Assembly (NCBI RefSeq): GCF_003060885.1 | Contig: NZ_QAIG01000005.1 | Location: 306,054 to 370,053 of the forward strand | From: Pseudomonas sp. HMWF032 | Lineage (GTDB): Bacteria; Pseudomonadota; Gammaproteobacteria; Pseudomonadales; Pseudomonadaceae | Direction: 5' to 3' | Length of the DNA stretch: 64,000 nt | Shown here: positions 38,420 through 45,320 of the stretch, piece after piece | Layout: the number at the start of each line of letters is the position of its first letter | Position numbering within the stretch: position 1 is the stretch's first letter | Position numbers and translations under genes: made by a program | Notes under the pieces: model-generated | Databases searched by the model: none | Told to the model about the DNA's origin: nothing | The model's input: the letters and a program-made list of their open reading frames with translations, nothing else

Positions 38420-39139
38420 ATGACCGAATTGCAGCAACAGCCTGAGCCGGCTGAAGACACCTCCAAGCACCGCGCGATCAAGAGTTTCGTGATGCGCGCC
38501 GGGCGCATGACTGAAGGCCAGCAACGCGGCCTCGATCAGGGCTGGCCGAAGTTCGGCCTGCAGCTGGAGGATGGTCTGCGCGACTTTGATCAGGTGTTCG
38601 GTCGCACGGCGCCGCGCACCTTCGAGATCGGCTTCGGCATGGGCCATTCCACCCTGGAAATGGCCGCCGCCTCGCCCGAGCAGGACTTTATCGGCGTGGA
38701 AGTACACCGCCCGGGTGTTGGCGCCCTGCTCAATGGCCTGATGACCCATAACCTCAGCAATATGCGCGTCTACAGCTGTGATGCGCTGGATGTACTGCGC
38801 ACCTGCGTAGCTGACGCCAGCCTGGATCGGGTGCTGCTGTTTTTCCCTGACCCCTGGCACAAGGCCAAGCACAACAAGCGGCGTATCGTGCAGCCGGTGT
38901 TTGCCGAGCTGGTGCGACAGAAGCTCAAGGTTGGCGGTGTGTTACACATGGCCACCGATTGGCAGCCTTACGCCGAGTACATGCTGGAGGTGATGAATGT
39001 CGCGCCCGGTTACCAGAATCAGGCTGAGGACGGCCAGTATGTCCCGCGGCCCACGGAGCGTCCGACCACCAAGTTCGAGCGGCGTGGCGAGCGTCTGGGA
39101 CATGGCGTCTGGGACCTGAAATTCCAGCGTATCGACTGA
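38420..39139 (+). CDS. trmB: tRNA (guanine-46-N7) methyltransferase
   Basis: 239 residues. The SAM-binding region [33 protein letters not shown] and the signature [18 protein letters not shown] are textbook TrmB, and the C-terminal [20 protein letters not shown] completes it. It makes m7G46 in the variable loop of tRNAs. It is probably co-transcribed with thiSG. Confidence 0.97.
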   Translation: MTELQQQPEPAEDTSKHRAIKSFVMRAGRMTEGQQRGLDQGWPKFGLQLEDGLRDFDQVFGRTAPRTFEIGFGMGHSTLEMAAASPEQDFIGVEVHRPGVGALLNGLMTHNLSNMRVYSCDALDVLRTCVADASLDRVLLFFPDPWHKAKHNKRRIVQPVFAELVRQKLKVGGVLHMATDWQPYAEYMLEVMNVAPGYQNQAEDGQYVPRPTERPTTKFERRGERLGHGVWDLKFQRID

Positions 39140-39322
39140 TTGCTTCAGGCACTGAGTTCTCGGTGCCGCACCACCATAAGCCCAGGGACGCACGCACTAG
39201 ATCGGAATAATCCGGCGCTCGCCAGGACGGCTCCTCACCAAGACGGCCTATATACCCAGGCAGTGTTGCCAGGGTCATAACAACAGCAGCGCGGCTACAC
39301 GCCGGGCTGCGAGGAGAACGCT

Positions 39323-40666
39323 GTGTTGAGAACGCTTTCAATTCTGCTGCTGGCAAGCTGCGCGCTGCAGGCACAGGCCAAAGTCGACAGTACGCAGGCT
39401 GCACGTCTGAGCCAGGACCTGACGCCGCTGGGTGGTGAGCGTGCGGGCAATGCCGCCGGCACCATTCCAGCCTGGGACGGCGGCCTGGCGCAACCGCCCG
39501 CCAACTACCAGCCGGGCATGCACCACCCTGACCCTTACAGCGCCGATGCACCCCTGTATCAGGTCAACAGTCAGAACCTGGCGCAATATCAGGCGCTGTT
39601 GCCGGCGGGGCTCAAGGTGCTGCTGGAAAAAAATCCTGATTACGCCCTGCGGGTGTTCCCGACCCGTCGCAGCGCCGCCGCGCCGCAGCGTATCTACGAC
39701 GCCACGCGCTTCAATGCGCTGAATGCCGAGCTGATTTCCGGTGGTAACGGCGTGGCAGGTGTAGCGGCCGGGATTCCTTTCCCGTTGCCGAAGACGGGCC
39801 AGGAAGCCATCTGGAACCACATCATGCGCTACCGTGGCGATCAGATCAGCTTCGTCACCAACCAGGCCGCGGTGCTGGCCAACGGGGCCTACAATCTGCT
39901 CAAGCTGGAACGCGACATCTACTTCATCTATGGGCGCGAAGGCGTTAGCCCGCAGGACCTGGACAACACCCTGTTCTACTACAAGTACAAGGTGGTCGCG
40001 CCGGCCAAGCTCGCCGGTTCGGCGCTGGTGGTGCAGGAAACCCTTGATCAGGTGCTGGCGATCCGCAAAGCCTGGCGCTTCAACCGTGGCGAGCGTCGCG
40101 TGCGTCGCCTGCCGATGCTGGCCTACGACACCCTGCAGCCGGACACCAATGGCATGGCCACTGCCGATGTGGTCGACGCCTACAATGGCGCGCCGGACCG
40201 GTATGACTGGACCCTGGTGGGCAAGCAGGAAATGCTGGTGCCGTACAACAGTTACGCGGTGCACCAGAAGGGCATCCCCTACGACAACATCCTGCGCAGC
40301 AACACCGTCAACCCGGAACTGCTGCGGTATGAATTGCACCGTGTCTGGGTGGTCGATGCTGAGCTGCGCAAGGGGTTTAGCCACCCGTATGGCAAGCGCC
40401 GCTTCTACATCGACGAGGACAGCTGGCAGATCCTCGCCGCCGACCTCTACGACAAGAGCGGTGAGCTGAGCGGCGTACAGGAAAGCCACCCGATCAGCTA
40501 TTACGATGTACCGATGTTCGGCAGCACCCTGGAGACTATCTACGACTTCAAGGGTAAGCGTTACTTTGTTGATGGCCTGGATAACAACGAGCCGATGTAC
40601 AACTTCAACGCCAAGCTGACGCCGCGCGATTTCACCCCGCAGGCGTTGCGCCGCGAAGGCAACTGA
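39323..40666 (+). CDS. DUF1329 family exported protein
   Basis: 447 residues with a signal peptide (LRTLSILLLASCALQAQA). DUF1329 landmarks are LSQDLTPLGGERAGNAAGTIPAWDGGL near the N terminus, the YGREG/LDNTLFYYKYKV block, RRVRRLPMLAYDTLQP, and KRRFYIDEDSWQIL. Family members are periplasmic or outer-membrane-associated with a LolA/LolB-like beta barrel and are often encoded near RND transporter proteins. No such partner is next to it here, so function is open. Terminated by a good hairpin. Confidence 0.9.
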   Translation: MLRTLSILLLASCALQAQAKVDSTQAARLSQDLTPLGGERAGNAAGTIPAWDGGLAQPPANYQPGMHHPDPYSADAPLYQVNSQNLAQYQALLPAGLKVLLEKNPDYALRVFPTRRSAAAPQRIYDATRFNALNAELISGGNGVAGVAAGIPFPLPKTGQEAIWNHIMRYRGDQISFVTNQAAVLANGAYNLLKLERDIYFIYGREGVSPQDLDNTLFYYKYKVVAPAKLAGSALVVQETLDQVLAIRKAWRFNRGERRVRRLPMLAYDTLQPDTNGMATADVVDAYNGAPDRYDWTLVGKQEMLVPYNSYAVHQKGIPYDNILRSNTVNPELLRYELHRVWVVDAELRKGFSHPYGKRRFYIDEDSWQILAADLYDKSGELSGVQESHPISYYDVPMFGSTLETIYDFKGKRYFVDGLDNNEPMYNFNAKLTPRDFTPQALRREGN

Positions 40667-40682
40667 GCCTCGGTCGCACTGG

Positions 40683-40709
40683 AAAACCGCCTCTTGCAGG
40701 CGGTTTTTT
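40683..40709 (+). terminator. Rho-independent terminator
   Basis: AAAACCGCC and GGCGGTTTT pair, followed by further T residues, 17 bases after the DUF1329 gene. Confidence 0.93.
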
Positions 40710-40844
40710 TATGCCTGGCGATCGCGGGTTTAAGGCTTTGGAGTCTTGCGCTTATTGTGCCTGGCATTGATGTCGGACAAGGGGCCGGGCAATCAAGCGA
40801 CTACAGTCAAGGGCTCTGTGTTAACGCATGCAAGGAGCCTGACC

Positions 40845-41924
40845 ATGAGCATGATGAAAGCCGCGGTGTTTATCGAGCCTGGACGCATTGAGTTGGTGGA
40901 TAAGCCCATCCCGCCCGTGGGGCCCAATGATGCGTTGATACGGGTGACCACCACGACCATCTGTGGCACCGATGTGCATATCCTCAAGGGTGAATACCCG
41001 GTGGCCAAGGGGCTGACCATCGGCCACGAGCCGGTCGGCATCATCGAGAAACTGGGCAGCAACGTGCAGGGCTATCAGGAGGGGCAGCGGGTGATTGCCG
41101 GGGCCATCTGCCCGAGTTTCAGCTCTTACGCCAGCCAGGACGGTTATTCCTCTCAGGATGGCGGTTGCAGCTGTCATGGCTACAAACCCATGGGCGGCTG
41201 GCGTTTCGGCAACAGCATCGACGGCACCCAGGCCGAGTACGTACTGGTGCCGGACGCTCAGGGTAACCTGGCCCCGGTTCCCGATGGTCTGACTGACGAG
41301 CAGGTGCTGATGTGCCCGGACATCATGTCCACCGGGTTTGCCGGTGCGGAGGCGGCCAATATCAAGATTGGCGATGTAGTCGCCGTCTTCGCCCAGGGGC
41401 CGATTGGCTTGTGCGCCACGGCAGGGGCCAAGCTGCGCGGTGCGAGCACCATCATCGTGGTCGATGGCGTCGAGCAGCGCTTGCAGATTGCCCGGCAGAT
41501 GGGCGCGGACATCACCCTTAACTTCAATCAGGTCGATGTGGTCGAGGAAATCCTGCGCCTGACCGGGGGCCGTGGTGTGGATGCGGCCATCGAGGCGCTG
41601 GGCCTGCAGTCCACCTTCGAAAGTGCACTGCGGGTGCTCAAGCCAGGTGGCACGTTGTCCAGCCTGGGGGTCTATTCGACGGATCTGGTCATTCCGCTGG
41701 CGGCGTTCCATGCCGGTCTGGGTGACCACAAGATCGTCACCTCACTGTGCCCGGGTGGTAAGGAGCGCATGCGCCGGCTGATCAATGTGGTGGCCGCCGG
41801 GCGCGTCGACTTCGGCGCGCTGGTGACGCATCAGTATGCGCTGGATGACATCGTTGCGGCCTACGATCTCTTTGCTCACCAGCGCGATGGCGTGCTCAAG
41901 GTGGCGATCAAACCCTTTCACTGA
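40845..41924 (+). CDS. Zinc-dependent alcohol dehydrogenase (MDR superfamily)
   Basis: 359 residues. The catalytic zinc site is ICGTDVHILKGEYP...GHEPVG. The usual four-cysteine structural zinc site is replaced by the loop CPSFSSYASQDGYSSQDGGCSCHG. NAD(P) binds at VFAQGPIGLCATAGAKLRGAS, with an acidic VVDGVEQR that favours NAD-type specificity. It resembles the bacterial isopropanol/secondary-alcohol dehydrogenase group. The start at 40845 (MSMMKAAVF) follows AAGGAG; the longer in-frame ATG at 40746 has no ribosome site. Monocistronic; substrate unknown. Confidence 0.92.
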   Translation: MSMMKAAVFIEPGRIELVDKPIPPVGPNDALIRVTTTTICGTDVHILKGEYPVAKGLTIGHEPVGIIEKLGSNVQGYQEGQRVIAGAICPSFSSYASQDGYSSQDGGCSCHGYKPMGGWRFGNSIDGTQAEYVLVPDAQGNLAPVPDGLTDEQVLMCPDIMSTGFAGAEAANIKIGDVVAVFAQGPIGLCATAGAKLRGASTIIVVDGVEQRLQIARQMGADITLNFNQVDVVEEILRLTGGRGVDAAIEALGLQSTFESALRVLKPGGTLSSLGVYSTDLVIPLAAFHAGLGDHKIVTSLCPGGKERMRRLINVVAAGRVDFGALVTHQYALDDIVAAYDLFAHQRDGVLKVAIKPFH

Positions 41925-41971
41925 GGCCTCTAGCAGCATGGCCAGGGAGGCGTAATGCGGCAACTGCACGG

Positions 41972-42514
41972 TTATCTGTGAGTGGTGACGCTGCTGCTGG
42001 CCTGACTAAGCAACCCGGTCGCGATGGGGTTGGCTGCAGGTGTAAGTGGTTGGCTGGGTTTGTCCGGAAAGTGCAGGCTCTCGCGGCGACCGTGGCGGAA
42101 CAGGGTGACATGCTGGCGCTGCACGCTCTCAAGGGTGACACCTGGGGCGATGGTGGCGCCGACCATAAAGCGCTCAGGAGGCTGACCGTCCTGGCCAATA
42201 ATGGCGCTGGAGCGGCGGCTTTGTGGGTGTTTGAAGGCGGCCATCAAGCTCAGTTGCAAGGAGGTGGCCGGAGCCGGGCCGCCACTGTCGAGTAATGGGA
42301 CGCCGAATAGTCCTGCTAGCTGCTGCTGATCGATAACCGGCTGCACCGGGGCTGGCTGCGCGGGCGCCAGGTTGATTGGGCTGTGCAGTAATCGCCAGAA
42401 CGCCGCACCCTGATAGGTCAGGCTGAGGCTGCCGGCCAGCAGAAGCAGCAGGCACAAGCCCGTGATTAGATGCTCCGAGGCGACTGGCCGGGCTTGATTA
42501 TTGGGCTGCAACAT
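41972..42514 (-). CDS. Short GspC-like type II secretion protein
   Basis: 180 residues: a short cytosolic N terminus, one TM (~17-35), a proline-rich linker (APAQPAPVQPV), and an HR-type domain (~62-150: LAGLFGVPLLDSGGPAPATSLQLSLMAAF..IIGQDGQPPERFMVGATIAPGVTLESVQRQHVTLFRHGRRESL). This is the segment of GspC/XcpP that contacts the secretin N0 domain. There is no PDZ or coiled-coil end, so it is shorter than XcpP. It is separated from the protease gene upstream by a strong terminator hairpin, suggesting lower or separate expression. It should pair with the secretin encoded at 45321-47570. Confidence 0.82.
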   Translation of the reverse strand: MLQPNNQARPVASEHLITGLCLLLLLAGSLSLTYQGAAFWRLLHSPINLAPAQPAPVQPVIDQQQLAGLFGVPLLDSGGPAPATSLQLSLMAAFKHPQSRRSSAIIGQDGQPPERFMVGATIAPGVTLESVQRQHVTLFRHGRRESLHFPDKPSQPLTPAANPIATGLLSQASSSVTTHR

Positions 42515-42529
42515 AAAGAATCCTTAATG

Positions 42530-42564
42530 AAAAAACCCATGACTGCTGAGGCAGCCATGGGTTT
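42530..42564 (-). terminator. Strong terminator between the protease and gspC-like genes
   Basis: On the minus strand AAACCCATG/CATGGGTTT (outer) and CTGC/GCAG (inner) form a long stem followed by six T residues. It lies 17 bases after the protease stop and 16 bases before the gspC-like start. Confidence 0.92.
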
Positions 42565-42580
42565 GAGTGCTGCCGGGTGT

Positions 42581-44377
42581 TTACAGCTTGCCGATGCTGA
42601 CGTTGTCGATAAACAGCGACTCGCTACGTTGAGTGCCCAGGATTAGCAGGTCGACGCGGCGCAGGGTACCGGCTGGCAGCTGCACTTCATGCTGCAGCTT
42701 GCTCCAGCTGCCACCACGGGTGGTGCGCTGGCCAAGGGGCAGGTACTGGCCACGGCCATTGCCATCCTCGACATACAGGTAGGCGTAGGCGATGGCGCTG
42801 ACCGCACTGCTGCGGCCAATGCTCAGGTCGGCCGAAACGCGATAGCGATTACCGGCCTGGACATTACCGAGCAGGCTGACGCTCGCACCGGCGCCTTCGT
42901 ACTGACGCTGATAGGCTTCCAGTGCCAGGCGGCTGCCGCTGGCGAAGGTGCTGGCGCGGGCACTGCCATGGAAACCAGACCAGCCACCGATGCCGTTCTC
43001 GAAGTTCCAGCCGAACTGGGTTGGCGCAGGTGGTACCGGAGGTGCGGCGGCCTGGACTTCCTGCAGTTCGACCTCATCGACCAGCAGGCTGCTGCCGCTG
43101 TCGCTCCAGATCGCCACATACAGATTGCGCACGTTGCTTGGCGTTGTATAGGTGAAGGCTTTTTCCAAGCGGCTGAACTCGTTGCCCGTTACGGACAGAG
43201 TGACCGTCTGCTCGGCGCTGTAGGTAAAGCGGCCATCGGTGCTTTCCTGCAGGATCGCCACGCGCACGTTCTCACGGCTGTCGCGGGTCTTGAGCATGGC
43301 TTTGGCTTTCAGGCGATATTTCGCGCCGGCAGTCAGGCCAGTGACCGGTGTGGCCAGTACATCGAAGGACTGCGCGTCCATTTGCAGTGCGTTATCACGG
43401 CAGTTCAGGGCCACATTGACCAGGCTCAGCTGCGCCTGGCCGAACAGCGCACGCCAGCCTTCGTTGCTGTTGAACTCGCCGTTGCTGACCAGGCCCTTGA
43501 GCGCTGGCTTGCTGCACCAGGGCAGCTCGGCCGGCGGCGTGGTCGGGTTGCCGGTACCGGGGTTAGTGGTGACCGGCACCTGGGTGGCGCGGAAGGCGGC
43601 GATCTGCCCGGCCATGGCGTTGAGTGCGCGCACCGCATCGGCGCGATCGGGCATACCGCAAGGCTGATTGGCGCAGTCGGCGTCATTCAGCCGTGGATTG
43701 GAAAAGACCGGCGCCTGACGGCGTGCGCCGAAGACCTGTGGGTAGGCCATGATGGTGCTGAACTGACCCTGGACGCCGTATCCACGGCTCCATTCGTGGG
43801 TGCCGTTGTGGCCGTTGGCGTTGTAGTAGCCTTCCTGCTGATCCTGCTCGTAGGAGTGGCGCAGGCCCATATTGTGGCCGGCTTCATGGGCGAAGGTGCT
43901 GAGGCTGCAGTCGACGCCGGTCAGGCCATAGGCCATTTCCTTGGCACCGTTGTTGAAACGGTCGCTGTTCTTAGCCCCGGTGCCCATCCAGGCGATACCG
44001 CAGACGCCATAACCCTGGCCCTGGGTGGTGCGGTTGATCAGCTGTACCACGTCGGCGCCGTATTGCTCACGCAGGCGCTTTACCTGAGCGTCGTCGGTGA
44101 ACTTGTTGAGGTTGGCGCTGGACACGTCGTAGTAATTGGCCCAGTCGAGCAGTTGCTTGTGCACCAGGCGCAGGCGGATATTCACGCCGCTTTTGGCGTA
44201 GGCCGTGTTGGTGTATTCGATGTAGCTGGCGATGCGTGCGTCGATATCGCGGCCGTTGGGCAGGCTCTGCGCGTCCTTGGTGTAGAGCACCATGATGTCG
44301 ACGGTTTGCGGGTTGGCCTGGGCGCTATGGGCGGCCAGGGCCAGTGCGAGGGCAGAGAGCCATTGCACTTTCTTCAT
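42581..44377 (-). CDS. Secreted M12B-type zinc metalloprotease with two C-terminal domains
   Basis: 598 residues. A signal peptide (~1-21) is followed at once by the catalytic domain (VDIMVLYTKDAQSL), with no propeptide between them. The zinc site HEAGHNMGLRH (His164, Glu165, His168, His174) and Met-turn STIMAYP (Met210) define an M12B/reprolysin-like metzincin. A linker of Pro/Thr/Gly (~268-285) leads to two beta-rich modules: ~295-445 (LVSNGEFNSNEGW) and ~455-598 (FGWNFENGIGGWSGFHG), each resembling carbohydrate-binding CBM4/9-type folds. It is flanked by a propeptide-like gene and by GspC/GspD-like genes, so type II secretion is the likely route. Confidence 0.88.
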   Translation of the reverse strand: MKKVQWLSALALALAAHSAQANPQTVDIMVLYTKDAQSLPNGRDIDARIASYIEYTNTAYAKSGVNIRLRLVHKQLLDWANYYDVSSANLNKFTDDAQVKRLREQYGADVVQLINRTTQGQGYGVCGIAWMGTGAKNSDRFNNGAKEMAYGLTGVDCSLSTFAHEAGHNMGLRHSYEQDQQEGYYNANGHNGTHEWSRGYGVQGQFSTIMAYPQVFGARRQAPVFSNPRLNDADCANQPCGMPDRADAVRALNAMAGQIAAFRATQVPVTTNPGTGNPTTPPAELPWCSKPALKGLVSNGEFNSNEGWRALFGQAQLSLVNVALNCRDNALQMDAQSFDVLATPVTGLTAGAKYRLKAKAMLKTRDSRENVRVAILQESTDGRFTYSAEQTVTLSVTGNEFSRLEKAFTYTTPSNVRNLYVAIWSDSGSSLLVDEVELQEVQAAAPPVPPAPTQFGWNFENGIGGWSGFHGSARASTFASGSRLALEAYQRQYEGAGASVSLLGNVQAGNRYRVSADLSIGRSSAVSAIAYAYLYVEDGNGRGQYLPLGQRTTRGGSWSKLQHEVQLPAGTLRRVDLLILGTQRSESLFIDNVSIGKL

Positions 44378-44413
44378 ATCAGCGTTCCTTGTGCGATGTG
44401 GGTAAGAAGGTGA

Positions 44414-45097
44414 TCAGCCCTGAGCGGGCGGTGGCAGCGGGGCCAGTTCTTTATGGTCGTAGTGCAGGTGGTCGTTGGGGTCGGCCCGCAGTACCAGCTG
44501 GTTTTCATCGGTGATCACCGTCTTGCCGGTGGCGTTATCGATGATGATCGACAGGCTGCCGTCGAGCGTGGCGACGGTGATATGGGTCTCCAGCGCGCCC
44601 TTGATCAGGGTCATGCTTTCCACTTCATCGCCATCGATCAGGCTGCCTTGCCATACGGCGCTGCCAGCGGTGTTGCGGGTTTCGCCGAGGCTGGCGCGGG
44701 TTGGGCTGCTGCGCCCTGGCAGTGCCAGGGCGACCACCTGACCGACCGCCAGGTTGTTGAGTTGCTCCGGGTCGACCTGGGTCAGGTGCTGGGTGATGCC
44801 GTTGCTCTCGGTTTCCTGCAGGGAGTTTGCGTCCCAGAGCGTGGCCTGCGCGGCGCGGCTGGTGGCCACGGGCGGTTTGGCCTGCAGGGTGGATGCGCCG
44901 CTGGTGTGTTGCCTGGCTGCCGGGCCCGGGGCTTGCGCAGCCAGGCTGGCGTTGGGGGTGGGGGATTTACCGTTTTGGTTGTTGTTCGATGCGGCTTGGG
45001 TTGGCTTGGGCTGCTCAAGGTCAGCCGAGAGGACGACCCCCAAGACGCCGCCGACAATGGCGGTGGCGACTGCAGCTGTAATCCAGCGTTTTGACAT
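44414..45097 (-). CDS. Membrane-anchored protein resembling a detached metalloprotease propeptide
   Basis: 227 residues: an N-terminal TM/uncleaved signal (ITAAVATAIVGGVLGVVLSAD), a low-complexity Pro/Ala/Ser/Asn region (~27-85), and a folded C-terminal part (~105-210) with VDPEQLNNLAVGQVVALALPG, AVWQGSLIDGDEVESMTLIKG and THITVATLDGSLSIIID. In many bacterial M12B proteases a segment of just this kind (W-x-G-x-hh-G-D-x-x-S-x-hTL, then a beta strand describing the displayed group) lies between signal peptide and catalytic domain. Here the protease gene, 36 bases downstream, lacks it. I infer a chaperone/inhibitor supplied in trans. No database comparison was possible. Confidence 0.6.
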   Translation of the reverse strand: MSKRWITAAVATAIVGGVLGVVLSADLEQPKPTQAASNNNQNGKSPTPNASLAAQAPGPAARQHTSGASTLQAKPPVATSRAAQATLWDANSLQETESNGITQHLTQVDPEQLNNLAVGQVVALALPGRSSPTRASLGETRNTAGSAVWQGSLIDGDEVESMTLIKGALETHITVATLDGSLSIIIDNATGKTVITDENQLVLRADPNDHLHYDHKELAPLPPPAQG

Positions 45098-45286
45098 GCG
45101 ACTGCTCCATTAGTCTGGAAAGTTAAAGTCGCGCAGTCTAGGTAGAGCCTTGGCGGTTATTCGCTATGCAGTTCACAGGCAGAGGGTATGGGCAGGGCCA
45201 GCTTGTTTAATTTGAACGTTGGTCTCATATGCAGGGTGTGCCACGTCTCGCTCGGAATGGGGCACAGTTCCAGGCGGCTCGGTTAT

Positions 45287-45313
45287 GCCGTTGCTACGCG
45301 CTGCAGCAACGGC
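45287..45313 (-). terminator. Hairpin downstream of the secretin gene
   Basis: GCCGTTGC and GCAACGGC form an 8-bp stem 8 bases past the secretin stop. There is no T-run. It lies in a 223-base gap (45098-45320) that separates the secretin from the propeptide-like gene and otherwise shows no gene. Confidence 0.45.
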
Positions 45314-45320
45314 GTTACGC

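Noticed and set aside
39140..39322. Possible small gene between trmB and the DUF1329 gene
   Set aside because: No frame with a start, ribosome site and plausible composition; left as intergenic.
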